NCBI GenBank assembly: GCA_001941075.1 | Contig: MSHH01000029.1 | Location: 1 to 42,021, forward strand | Length of the DNA stretch: 42,021 nucleotides | Direction of reading: 5' to 3' | Origin: Oscillospiraceae bacterium Zagget6 | Lineage (GTDB): Bacteria > Bacillota > Clostridia > Oscillospirales > Oscillospiraceae | Shown here: positions 1 through 8,060 of the stretch, one piece after another | How positions within the stretch are numbered: position 1 is the first letter of the stretch | Layout: each line of letters begins with the position of its first letter | The notes under the pieces: model-generated | Databases searched by the model: none | Told to the model about the DNA's origin: nothing | What the model saw: the letters and a program-made list of their open reading frames with translations, nothing else | Program-made: the position numbers and the translations under genes

Positions 1-19
1 ATAATGGAGGAATGCTACT

Positions 20-266
20 ATGAAGCTGATACACTGTGAGTTTAACATCGACACTGCCAGCGTGGAGCTGCGATTTCGATGATGGAAGCGAAATCAGCAT
101 CTACACTCCAGGGGTGGACGATGAAATTTGCCTCACTCTTCCGATGCAGACAGAAATCGACTGTCTGATTTACAATGAGCCGTTGACCTATGCGAAGCTG
201 GTGTTCTCCAGCGAATTGGCGCAGTATGCCAGGGATATGGCGGGAACACACGGATTGAAGGATTAA
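20..266 (+). pseudogene. DUF6061-like small protein, frameshifted
   Basis: An ATG at 20 sits behind a GGAGG (6-10) and reads MKLIHCEFNIDTASVELRFR before a TGA at 80. Skipping one base near 77 continues the reading as FDDGSEISIYTPGVDDEI and so on to a TAA at 264-266. The joined product of about 80 aa resembles small DUF6061 proteins common on clostridial mobile elements (family recalled from memory: VELxFDDGS near the N-terminus and a LIYNxPLxYAxLV core). The second half can also start at a GTG at 36, but that start lacks a ribosome site. Function of the family is unknown. It is either a decayed gene or a one-base sequencing error. A terminator follows directly. Confidence 0.6.
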
Positions 267-270
267 ATGA

Positions 271-313
271 ATGCCGTTGTACAGGAAATCTCCCCTGTAC
301 GGCGGCATTTTTT
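271..313 (+). terminator. Rho-independent terminator after the DUF6061 remnant
   Basis: ATGCCGTTGTACAGG (271-285) pairs with CCTGTACGGCGGCAT (294-308) through two G-U wobbles, with an 8-nt loop and a run of T after it. Confidence 0.85.
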
Positions 314-353
314 GCGTTCTGTTCCTATCATGCTCAAGAACAAGAAAAAAGCA

Positions 354-383
354 AGATTTGCACTTCGCTTTCTATGTTATAAT
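354..383 (+). promoter_or_regulatory. Probable promoter of the mgtA remnant
   Basis: TATAAT at 378-383 is preceded by TGT, giving an extended -10 (TGnTATAAT). The -35 region is weak (GATTTG at 355-360, 17 bp away). It lies about 40 bp upstream of the ATG at 422. Confidence 0.45.
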
Positions 384-421
384 GAGAGCAACAAAGTTTG
401 AGCGGTGAAGAGACTTGTCCC

Positions 422-2336
422 ATGAAAGAGATGATCCATCCCCGAATACGGGAATATGCTTGCGCTTCCTGTTCGACCGTCATTGAGAAAACCCATTCCA
501 GTGAAAAGGGCTTGACTCAGGAGCAAGTGCGCCAGAATCGAAAAAATATGGCGGAAATGAGCAGACGATAAGCAACAAAAAGGAAAACACCATCCCGCAC
601 TGCATCCGCAGAGCATTTATTAACCCCTTTACAGTGATCCTTTTCCTGTTGGCAGTTATCCTGCTGTTCACGGATATTCTGATGCCGGAGCAATACGGGC
701 AAGGGCTTTCTTCGGTTCTCATCATCAGCCTGATGCTGGTTTTGAGCGGTATCATACGGTTGATTCAGGAGCTTCGGGCAAAGCGTGTTGCCGACCGCCT
801 GACCCAGATGGTGCAGACTACTGTCTCTGTCTGTCGGGACGGTGTCTGGCAGGAGGTGCGTTCGGATGAGTTGGTGGTTGGCGATCTGGTTCGTATGGAA
901 GCCGGAGACCGTGTCCCGGCAGATATTCGCCTGACAGATGCAACGGACTTTTTTGTTTCCCAATCTGTTATCACCGGAGAAAGCAGGATTCTGGAAAAGA
1001 ACACCCTGCCGCTGACAGAAACCCCGACCAAAATCAGCGAGTGCAGCAACACCGTCTTTCAGGGAACGACCATCACCGGAGGCAAGGGAGTCGGCATCGT
1101 TCTGGCCGTCGGAGCCGATACCGTTTACGGGAATTTTTCTGCAACGCCCTCGAACCGAAAAGAAGAATTTGACCATGGGTCAGCATCCATCGCATGGGTG
1201 CTGATCAAGTTCATGGTGATTCTGGTTCCGGTCGTATTTCTCGCCAGCGGGCTGACCAAGGGCAACTGGCTGGAGGCATTTCTGTTTGCCCTGTCTGTTG
1301 CAGTGGGGCTGACGCCGGAGATGCTGCCGATGGTGGTCAACGCCTGTCTGGCTAAGGGCAGCTTTTCCATGGGGCAAAAGCAAACGGTGGTAAAAAACAT
1401 CAACGCCATGCAGTCTCTGGGCAGCATGGATCTGCTCTGTGTGGATAAGACGGGAACCCTGACCGAAGATACTGTTACGCTGGAATATTTCATGGATGTT
1501 CTGGGAAATGAGAGCGAAACGGTTTTGGATTATGCCTTTCTGAACAGCTTCTATCACAGCGGCGTGAAGAATCACCTGGACACGGCGATTTTGGAATGTC
1601 GGGAGATGCCCGGCAGGGAAGCACATTTTGAAGCACTTTCTAAAGGCAGCGTCCTTCTGGATGAGCAGCCCTTTGATTACACACACAAATCCGTTGGCAT
1701 CCTGCTGAAAGGTGAAACGGAAAATCTGCATATCATCAAGGGCAATGTGGAGCAGGTCGTGTCAAAGTGTCGGTACGTCCAGTTTAAGGGAGAGCAAATT
1801 CCGATTCAGGGGAATTCCGTTAAGGACGCCCACGCCATCGTGGACGAGATGACCGAGGACGGCATGAAAGTCCTCGCCGTTGCCTGCCGAAGAACGAGCG
1901 CTTCTGTTCTGAGCGGAGAGGAATCAGACTTCATCCTGCTGGGGTATCTCAGCTTTTTTGATGCGCCGAAGAAAAGCGCAGCAGAAGCCATGGAGCGCCT
2001 GAAAAAATTAAAGGTGGATGTTCGTGTTTTGACCGGGGACGACCAGAAAACGGCTGTCTCCATCTGTTCCCGCCTCGGCATAGAGACAAACCATATCCTG
2101 ACCGGTGCAGAGCTGGAGCTGATCTCTGAAAATGAACTTCCCCTGCTCATCGAGCAGACCACCGTTTTTGCGGAACTGGCTCCCAGACAGAAGGCACAGA
2201 TCGTAGAGCTTTTGCAGCAGAACGGCCACAGTGTCGGGTTCCTGGGGATGGGATGAATGACCTGCCCGCAGAGCTGGCTGCCAACGTGGGTATTTCCGTG
2301 GATACAGCGGCAGAGGCTGTCAAGGAGAGTGCTGAT
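422..2336 (+). pseudogene. mgtA: mgtA-like Mg2+-transporting P-type ATPase, frameshifted and 3'-truncated
   Basis: This is a P3B-type (MgtA/MgtB) ATPase remnant. The N-terminal piece from the ATG at 422 ends early. A frameshift in the A-run at 541-546 restores the reading through YGGNEQTISNKKENTIP into the transmembrane region RAFINPFTVILFLLAV. Also visible are the actuator-domain TGES (in VITGES), the phosphorylation motif DKTGTLT (about 1444-1464) and GVLTGD-like RVLTGDD. Near 2245 the GDGMND hinge is broken by a missing G: one frame ends at GFLGMG, the next resumes MNDLPAELAANVGISVDTAAEAVKESADK. The C-terminal membrane helices, about a third of a normal protein of about 880 aa, are absent because the sequence switches to recombinase coding. 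It cannot make a working pump. The family imports Mg2+ at the plasma membrane. Confidence 0.85.
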
Positions 2337-2447
2337 AAGAAGGTGCGAGTCGTATTCCGGCAAAAAGGAACCAGCGGCAAGCATCTTGGCAAACCGCCCT
2401 ATGGATACCGGCTTGACCCATCTGGCGAATACCATCTTCAACGGTAG
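2337..2447 (+). pseudogene. Serine-recombinase fragment fused to the mgtA remnant
   Basis: Directly after SADK of the ATPase the same frame reads VRVVFRQKGTSGKHLGKPPYGYRLDPSGEY and stops at 2447. The GKHLxxxPPYGYxxDP signature resembles the recombinase domain of large serine integrases (TndX/Tn4451 type) on clostridial mobile elements. There is no catalytic N-terminal domain. The abrupt chimeric junction suggests an old insertion or deletion endpoint. Identification rests on the short motif only. Confidence 0.5.
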
Positions 2448-2482
2448 ATGCTGCCAACTGTATCGCAGGAAAGTCAGGCACA

Positions 2483-2576
2483 TTTCTGTGGGTTTCGGAA
2501 GCCTTTTCCGGCCATTTATACACGGCTCCTGATATGCCGCAAACAGGAGCGTTTCGGTTGAGGTAAATTTGGGGCA
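2483..2576 (+). repeat. 94-bp direct repeat, copy 1
   Basis: Starts TTTCTGTGGGTTT, contains GCCGCAAACAGGAGCGTTTC and ends AAATTTGGGGCA. It is roughly 85 percent identical, in the same orientation, to 37257-37348. It ends 11 bp before the stop codon of the minus-strand AAA/nuclease gene. Copy 2 likewise lies just past the 3' end of a minus-strand gene. It is probably debris of a mobile element end. Confidence 0.8.
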
Positions 2577-2587
2577 AACAGTTGAAG

Positions 2588-4279
2588 TTACGCGCCTAAC
2601 ACCCGCTCCATCTTGACCCGGCACTTCTTCTTATAAAACGCAATGCCGTAGTGGATGATCTCCGGCGGCACATCAATGCCAAAGAAGTCGTCGTAGTGTT
2701 TTGCTGTGATTTGCTCCAGCGCATCCTGAGCCTTTTGCTCCAGCTGCCGCTCGTCTGTGGCGTATTTCAGCTCAATGATAACGCCGAAGTTCTTTTTCCG
2801 CTTCTTCACCGGCTCCACGATAATGTCCGCCCGGCCGCTGCCAGCTTCCCGGTTGGAAAGCACCCGCCAACCGTGGTTGCTGTTCAACATCCCCAACAAT
2901 ATCCCGTGGTAGAAGTTCTCTCGTTTTTCCAGCGTTCCGCCGTCCAGGAAGCTGATAGAATCAGCCATACAGTCGTTGAGATACTCCTGTATTTCAACCG
3001 GATCACCGGTTTCAATCGCGTCCAGTAAGCCGCTCAATCCCTCCGTGTCCGCAGAAATTTTATCGGAGAACCACTCGTCGATTTTATCAATGAAAATGGA
3101 GCGAATCTCCCTGTTTGGAATCGTCAATTCGTATTCGCCGTTTTCATTCACACCACGCTGAGTCAGATAGCCAGTGGTAAATAGAATACTCCACAAATGT
3201 TCTGGTTTCCGGTCAATTTCCGGATAGGTCAGGTCCAGCTTTAGCTTTTTGGATACGCTTTCTCCCGCAATCAGGTTTTCGATTTGTTCCCTGGTTTTCA
3301 GGTCCGCCTTTTCCGCGAAGCGGACGATCATATCGTTGCTGCTGGTGTTGGCCCAAAAGTTCTGAGGCACCTTACGGGACTCGTTCAAAAGGTGGTCACA
3401 CCACTTAACAACGTCCCAGGGGCAGTAGACATTTGTCTGCCCAAAACAATAGCCATCGTACCATTCTTTCGTGAGCGCATAATATTCACTGAGGCCATAA
3501 TAGCAGAGCAGATCCTGAACCTCTGCGTCCGTAAACCCGAACCATTCATCATACTTTTCATCCACGATCGTATTGACATTCAGGTTGTTCAGCCCGGTGA
3601 AAATACTCTCCTTGGAAATCCGCAGACAGCCGGTCAGTACTGCGAGCTGTAAGGCGTCGTTGGTTTTCAGGGCGGCGTTGAGCATCTGCCGAATCAGCAA
3701 AATCATCTGGTCGTAGTAGCCACGCTGATAGGCTTTGTCCAGGGGCACATCGTACTCGTCAATCAGAATGACGACTTTTTTACCGTAGTGATTGTAGAGC
3801 AATCGAGATAGAAGATTTAAACTCTCCTCCAGATTTCCCTCTTCCGCACACAGCGCATAGTATTTCTTTCGGTCAAATTCATTTAATTGGTCATTGGACA
3901 ACACGTTATAAAACCGAATCGCCTCGGTGCTGATCATGCTCCACAATCTTCGCCGTGCGTCGGCGAAATCCCAGCCCTCTACGCCTTTCAAGCTGATGGA
4001 AATGACCGGGTACTGTCCCATATGCTGCTGGCACAGCGCCGTTTCTTTGGAAATGTCCAATCCATCAAAGAGACTTTTATCTGTCCCGACCTCGAAGAAA
4101 TACCGGAGCATACTCATGTTCAGGCTTTTACCGAAGCGTCGGGGACGGGTAAAAAGCGTCACCAACGCCCCCTGATTCAACAGGTCTCGAATCAAATTTG
4201 TTTTATCCACGTAGTAATAGCCGCGGGTGCGCATATCCATGAAGTTTTCGATCCCCAGTGGCAGTTTCAACCTTTCCAT
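2588..4279 (-). CDS. AAA-ATPase-like / PD-(D/E)XK nuclease protein, copy A (DUF1703 family)
   Basis: 563 aa from the ATG at 4279, chosen because GGAGG lies 8-9 nt upstream; the open frame extends further without a ribosome site. Residues 1-230 form the AAA-ATPase-like domain (PF09820): a P-loop variant RPRRFGKS at 45-52 and a Walker B ILIDEYD at 171-177. Residues about 450-563 are a PD-(D/E)XK nuclease fold (PF08011) with Asp in GRADIIVEP (about 485) and Glu-Leu-Lys in IIELKY (503-505). The family is expanded in gut bacteria; its biological role is not established and a nucleic-acid-directed or conflict role is only inferred. The gene is nearly identical to the inverted copy at 11833-13524 over residues about 52-233 and 305-560, but clearly different over 1-51 and 234-304. 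It sits among mobile debris and its GC is lower than the core genes. Confidence 0.9.
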   Translation of the reverse strand: MERLKLPLGIENFMDMRTRGYYYVDKTNLIRDLLNQGALVTLFTRPRRFGKSLNMSMLRYFFEVGTDKSLFDGLDISKETALCQQHMGQYPVISISLKGVEGWDFADARRRLWSMISTEAIRFYNVLSNDQLNEFDRKKYYALCAEEGNLEESLNLLSRLLYNHYGKKVVILIDEYDVPLDKAYQRGYYDQMILLIRQMLNAALKTNDALQLAVLTGCLRISKESIFTGLNNLNVNTIVDEKYDEWFGFTDAEVQDLLCYYGLSEYYALTKEWYDGYCFGQTNVYCPWDVVKWCDHLLNESRKVPQNFWANTSSNDMIVRFAEKADLKTREQIENLIAGESVSKKLKLDLTYPEIDRKPEHLWSILFTTGYLTQRGVNENGEYELTIPNREIRSIFIDKIDEWFSDKISADTEGLSGLLDAIETGDPVEIQEYLNDCMADSISFLDGGTLEKRENFYHGILLGMLNSNHGWRVLSNREAGSGRADIIVEPVKKRKKNFGVIIELKYATDERQLEQKAQDALEQITAKHYDDFFGIDVPPEIIHYGIAFYKKKCRVKMERVLGA

Positions 4280-4452
4280 TCCTGATTCACCTCCGAACAT
4301 CTGTGGAACAAATCTCTTATGATAATGTCTGCTGAAGAAACTGCCATGCGGTTTAGTTGCGCGGTGAAAGCCGTGCAACTTCATGAAATCAGCAGTTTCA
4401 CGCTGGTTTCGTGGAATGCAACCATTGTTGCAATGCGTATGGCTTTTGTTCA

Positions 4453-4479
4453 GTACGCTTTATGATATAAGTAGCGTAC
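4453..4479. promoter_or_regulatory. Palindrome upstream of AAA/nuclease copy A
   Basis: GTACGCT (4453-4459) and AGCGTAC (4473-4479) form a perfect 7-bp inverted repeat around an AT-rich spacer containing TATCAT on the minus strand. It lies about 175 bp upstream of the copy A start. It may be an operator or a leader hairpin; no clear -35 was found. Copy B has no matching palindrome upstream. Confidence 0.4.
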
Positions 4480-4569
4480 CATAAAAGCGCCTTCTCAGCA
4501 AGTGGTTGCCCATAAAAAATACACAAAATCACAACTTGTCATATTCGATAAGAGCAATACGCAATATCA

Positions 4570-4612
4570 AGCAGCCAGTACTCACTGCTCAAAACAATAG
4601 ATACTGGCTGCT
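4570..4612 (-). terminator. Hairpin after the kinase remnant
   Basis: AGCAGCCAGTA (4570-4580) pairs with TACTGGCTGCT (4602-4612). It lies just downstream of the minus-strand kinase remnant. It lacks a good U-run, so termination is uncertain. Confidence 0.4.
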
Positions 4613-4615
4613 CCG

Positions 4616-4745
4616 TCAGGCAAGCGCCCTGCCAATGGCAATCGATCCGCTGATGGCGGCGCCGCAGGCCGCCTCTTCCTTGTATTCCGCCAGAGACAAC
4701 GCCGCTGATGGTCGTCGTCCCGATGTCGATTCCAATCGCTTTCAT
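4616..4745 (-). pseudogene. FGGY-type sugar kinase, internally deleted
   Basis: From the ATG at 4745 the frame reads MKAIGIDIGTTTISGVV, the phosphate-1 motif of FGGY kinases. A different frame then reads LAEYKEEAACGAAISGSIAIG and ends ALA-stop at 4616-4618, which looks like the C-terminal helix of the same family (the sedoheptulokinase-like group is the best guess). About 450 central residues are missing and the ends are joined out of frame, so the gene is dead. It neighbours two similarly gutted genes. Confidence 0.65.
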
Positions 4746-4775
4746 ATCGCATTCCTCATTGCATGATCCTGCGCG

Positions 4776-4913
4776 TCAGGTCGTCTCCCGGACGATCAGT
4801 TCCACCGGGATACGCTGCCTCTGTAACCCGTTGATTTCTTCCGCAAAGGCGCAGCCATCCCACCCTTGGACAGACAGGCTCACCAAATGCTGTTTGGAAC
4901 TTCTGTCGCTCAT
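4776..4913 (-). pseudogene. LacI-type regulator C-terminal remnant
   Basis: A 45-aa frame from 4913 ends IPVELIVRETT-stop, a typical C-terminus of LacI/PurR sugar regulators (RIxxPVELIVRxT). The upstream part SDRSSKQHLVSL does not look like a LacI DNA-binding domain, so most of the gene is gone. It fits the idea of a deleted sugar-utilisation locus with the kinase remnant next door. Confidence 0.45.
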
Positions 4914-5101
4914 TATAGCACACCTTCTTCTCTCTGCGCAATCGTTTTCAACATGAAAACACGCGAGAAGCAGGACGGCGCAGATCAAATTGCGCGGCGC
5001 CGCCTGCGTCCAATGGAAAAGGCCGGGAACATGGATGTTGCAGCTCCCGGCCCACGTCACTGCCTACACTGCGCTGTCAGCGCAGCTGTGGTTCCGGGGG
5101 A

Positions 5102-5266
5102 TCACTGCCACTCGGCAGCGTTGTCGAGGTCCACCAGGATGGCGTCCACGGGGGTCTTTTCCGGGGCAGCGCTGGCGGTGTCAAGGGCTTTCTGCATATC
5201 CCAGTCGCAGGCGGCGGAACCGATGATCTCCATGTCGGCGTCCTCGAACGCCTGCCGGAACCGCAT
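5102..5266 (-). pseudogene. Remnant, possibly a sugar ABC-transporter substrate-binding protein
   Basis: The frame from the ATG at 5266 to the TGA at 5102-5104 reads RFRQAFEDADMEIIGSAAC, then DWDMQKALDTASAAPEKT and PVDAILVDLDNAAEWQ. The pattern of an alternating strand-helix domain with DWDxxKALD resembles ribose/xylose-type periplasmic binding proteins, but this is recall, not a search. It is too short for a functional protein and has no ribosome site. A LacI effector-domain origin is an alternative. Confidence 0.35.
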
Positions 5267-5302
5267 TCTCAAAACAAGGATGCTGCATCATAAAAGCCCC
5301 TC

Positions 5303-5347
5303 ATCCCACTCCATTTGCGGAACACGGCAAGTGGAGTGGGATTTTTT
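5303..5347 (+). terminator. Strong orphan terminator hairpin
   Basis: ATCCCACTCCATTTGC (5303-5318) pairs with GCAAGTGGAGTGGGAT (5327-5342) with one mismatch, followed by T (5342-5347). It is oriented to stop plus-strand transcripts, yet no plus-strand gene precedes it. It may be left over from a deleted gene. Confidence 0.75.
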
Positions 5348-5488
5348 CAATCATGGGGCTGAGGCGTATCGCTTCATCGTACGCTTGTACTGCCGTTCCA
5401 GCGGCGTTTTTTGCGTTTTTGGCGGTCAACCCGCCGCTACCCTCAAGGGGTACTTCCGAAGCTGCGCTTCTCCCTGCGGCACTTCGTG

Positions 5489-5533
5489 CCTCCGCCGTCA
5501 AGCGGCACTTCCGGGGCGTTGCCCCTCCCTGCC
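5489..5533 (-). repeat. Partial copy of the modular palindromic intergenic repeat
   Basis: CCTCCGCCGTCAAGCGGCAC followed by TTCCGGGGC and CCCCTCCCTGCC is the reverse complement of the module present in the copies at 17901-18000 and 27984-28080. The terminal hairpin module is missing here. The sequence on either side holds no convincing gene. Confidence 0.6.
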
Positions 5534-5906
5534 TGTGTCCCCATCCCGTCCGTTCGTCCCTGAAAACTTTCCGCTTTTTTGTCACCAAGTCAGCAAATGA
5601 AGGGATTTTTTATTTTAACCTTCTCATAAGTTTGTCATTTTCCCAGTTCCGCCGGGATTTTTATATTTTTGCAATCCGAAAAGTTTTATGTTTCATTTTT
5701 GTCACTAATTTAACTTCGCGCCAAACACTCGGAAACCAGGGCGCTTCTTTGGTAATTTTGTATAAAAAGTACAAATAAAAACTGTGAAAAATGCTAAAAA
5801 CGGGTTTTGTCACAAAAGGATGTGGACAAAAATGGAGCAACAAGGGCTTGTTTTTCCTGTCACTAACCGATAAAATAACAATCAGAAAAAGAGAGGAGGT
5901 TCAAAA
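5534..5906. other. AT-rich leader of the mannitol operon with repeated TTTGTCA motifs
   Basis: No gene is seen. The stretch is far more AT-rich than the operon it precedes. Besides the operator at 5805-5831 it contains TTTTTGTCAC near 5575 and at 5696, GTTTGTCAT near 5630 and CTGTCACTAAC near 5859. These resemble half-sites of the TTGNCACA type known for the mannitol activator MtlR in Bacillus. No unambiguous -35/-10 pair could be fixed. Confidence 0.5.
5805..5831. promoter_or_regulatory. Palindromic operator, probable MtlR site
   Basis: TTTTGTC (5805-5811) and GACAAAA (5825-5831) are perfect 7-bp inverted arms, 13 bp apart. The core TTGTCACA...TGTGGACAA resembles the Bacillus MtlR consensus TTGNCACA-N4-TGTGNCAA. 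It lies about 75 bp upstream of mtlR, suggesting autoregulation. The link to MtlR is inferred from motif similarity. Confidence 0.6.
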
Positions 5907-8060
5907 ATGTCTGGAAGTAACACCACCGGCTCCGGCCCCCGGCGGCTGACCTCCCGGCAGGTCTCCATCATTCAGATGCTGACAAAGACCGGCGCCAAGC
6001 CGGTGACCATCAACGCCATTGCGGAAAAGCTGGGCGTCTCCTCCCGAACGGTACTGCGGGAAATGCCCGCCATCGAAGCCTGGTTTGAGGAAAACGACTT
6101 TAAATTTGTCCGCAAGCCCGGCGTGGGCCTGATGATCCAGGAGGAGCCGGAGACCATTCAGCTGCTCCAGGAGCTGCTGCACACCGAGCAGGTCAAAACC
6201 ACCTACAGCCGGAAGGAGCGGCGGCGACAGCTGCTGGGCGAGCTGCTGTGCGCCAAGGAGCCGGTGAAGTCCTATGTATTCCTCTCCCGGTTCCACATCT
6301 CCGAGGGCACCCTCTCCAACGACCTGGACGCCCTGAACGACTGGCTCTCCGACTACGGCATCAAAGTCATCCGCCGGCCCGGTGTGGGCATCCTGCTGGA
6401 GGGCAGCGAGAGCGCCTACCGGCAGGCCATCGCCAATGCCGCGTTCGAGTTCATGGACGAGGGCGAGATCCTCCAGCTCCTGCGGGGGCAGAAGGAGGAA
6501 CCTTCTCCCAGCAGCTCCACGCTGCTCCAGGATCGGCTGTTCAGCTTCATCGACCCGCAAATCGTCGCCTTTGTGGAACGGGTGCTGGCGGAGTCGGAAA
6601 AGCAGCTGGACATCAAGTTCACCGACAGCGGCTATATGGCCCTGGTGGTCCACCTGTCTCTGGCCATCCGGCGGCTCCAGTCCGGCGAGACCATCGAGAT
6701 GGACGCCGACGAGCTGGCAGAGCTGGCCGCCCTGCCAGAGCACGGGGCCGCAGTGCAAATCGCGGAGAAAATCAGCGCCCAGTTCAAGCTGGACATTCCA
6801 AAGGAAGAGGTCGGGTTCATCACCATGCACCTGTCCAGCGCCCGCATCTGGCCCCAGTCCCGGAAGCCCCGGAGCCAGGTCCAGTCCATCAACACCCGTC
6901 AGGTGGTCATGTCCCTGGTGGATTCGGTGGAAAAAGAAATTGGCCTCCCCTTCCACACCTGCACCCGGATGATCGAGGAGCTGATGAGCCACATGGACTC
7001 CATGATTAGCCGTCTCTCCATGAATATCCACCTGGACAACGCCCAGGTCGAGGACATCCAGCAGAACTACCCGGACATCTACGCCGCCGTGGAGCGGGCC
7101 TGCGGCATTTTCAAGGACCTGCTTCAAATCAACGACATCTCCCCCTCGGAAATCACCTTCGTGGCAATGCACTTCGTCGCTGCGGCGGAGACCCTCCGGG
7201 TGGAGCAGAAGCGGGTGGCGGTGGCGGTGGTCTGCCCCAGCGGTATGGGAGCCTCCCGGATGCTGGCGGCCAACCTGATGCACTCCTTCCACAACATTGA
7301 GATTCGCCAAATCGTCTCCGCGTTCAGCCTGGAGCCGAAGGCCCTGCGGGAGGCGGGCATCGACCTGGTCATTTCCACCGTACCCCTCCAGCTGGACTTC
7401 CCCAACATCTGCGTCAGCCCCATTCCCCAGGCCCAGGATATGCTGGTCATCACCAACGCGGTGGAGGCCATCAACAAGGACCGCAAGGCCAACGCGGAGG
7501 CCCGGAATCCCCTGCCCCAGCGGGCGGACGCCGTCACGCTGGCGGACATCCGCTCCCTGACCCGGACCGGGGAGGAAATTTCCCAGCTGCTGGACCACTT
7601 CACCCTGCGGGAGGTACACGGCCTCCAGCGGGCGGAGGAGCTGCTGGGTGAGGCGGCGGGGCTGTTCGCCAACACGGTGCTGGAGCGCCAGCGCATTGGC
7701 AGCGACCTGGCCCGGCGGGAACAGGTGAAAAGCACCTACCTGCCTCACATGAGCATTTACCTGCTGCACTGCCGCACTGCGGCGGTCAGCCACTGTCGGT
7801 TCGGCTATCTCAGGCTGGACCACACCATCCTCACCCATTCCGGGACGGTGATGGGCGCTGTGCTGCTGCTGGCCCCCAAAACCGACTGGCCGGAGGGGGT
7901 CGAGGTCATCAGCAGACTGAGTATGCTGCTGGTGGAGGACGAACGATTTTTACAGGCCCTGCAAGCCGGGGACCAGGACCGGGGGAAGGCCCTGGCGGAA
8001 CAGGCGCTTGTGAAATATTACGCAACCGAACTAAAAAGAATAGGAGATGGAAAACTATGA
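5907..8060 (+). CDS. mtlR: MtlR, PRD-containing mannitol operon activator
   Basis: 717 aa; ATG at 5907 with AGAGGAGG about 10 nt upstream. Domain order: N-terminal helix-turn-helix (about 15-60), a second winged-helix/Mga-type region (about 105-160), PRD1 with His in VVHLSLAIR (249) and ITMHLSSAR (308), PRD2 with His in LMSHMDSMISRL (362) and VAMHFVAAAE (422), an EIIB-Gat-like domain with Cys443 in VCPSGMGAS, and a C-terminal EIIA-Mtl-like domain with His in LLHCRT (621). This is the full MtlR architecture. In the family, phosphorylation by HPr and MtlA tunes DNA binding so that mannitol uptake switches the operon on. It is the first gene of the operon and its stop overlaps the mtlA start (ATGA at 8057-8060), implying translational coupling. 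Confidence 0.93.
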   Translation: MSGSNTTGSGPRRLTSRQVSIIQMLTKTGAKPVTINAIAEKLGVSSRTVLREMPAIEAWFEENDFKFVRKPGVGLMIQEEPETIQLLQELLHTEQVKTTYSRKERRRQLLGELLCAKEPVKSYVFLSRFHISEGTLSNDLDALNDWLSDYGIKVIRRPGVGILLEGSESAYRQAIANAAFEFMDEGEILQLLRGQKEEPSPSSSTLLQDRLFSFIDPQIVAFVERVLAESEKQLDIKFTDSGYMALVVHLSLAIRRLQSGETIEMDADELAELAALPEHGAAVQIAEKISAQFKLDIPKEEVGFITMHLSSARIWPQSRKPRSQVQSINTRQVVMSLVDSVEKEIGLPFHTCTRMIEELMSHMDSMISRLSMNIHLDNAQVEDIQQNYPDIYAAVERACGIFKDLLQINDISPSEITFVAMHFVAAAETLRVEQKRVAVAVVCPSGMGASRMLAANLMHSFHNIEIRQIVSAFSLEPKALREAGIDLVISTVPLQLDFPNICVSPIPQAQDMLVITNAVEAINKDRKANAEARNPLPQRADAVTLADIRSLTRTGEEISQLLDHFTLREVHGLQRAEELLGEAAGLFANTVLERQRIGSDLARREQVKSTYLPHMSIYLLHCRTAAVSHCRFGYLRLDHTILTHSGTVMGAVLLLAPKTDWPEGVEVISRLSMLLVEDERFLQALQAGDQDRGKALAEQALVKYYATELKRIGDGKL

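Noticed and set aside
4866..5778. Plus-strand frames of 244 and 141 codons in the region left of mtlR
   Set aside because: They lack ribosome sites and family features and run across remnants, a terminator and a repeat module.
5901..7838. A minus-strand frame of 645 codons opposite mtlR
   Set aside because: GC-rich codon shadow; the plus frame has the complete MtlR domain set and a ribosome site.
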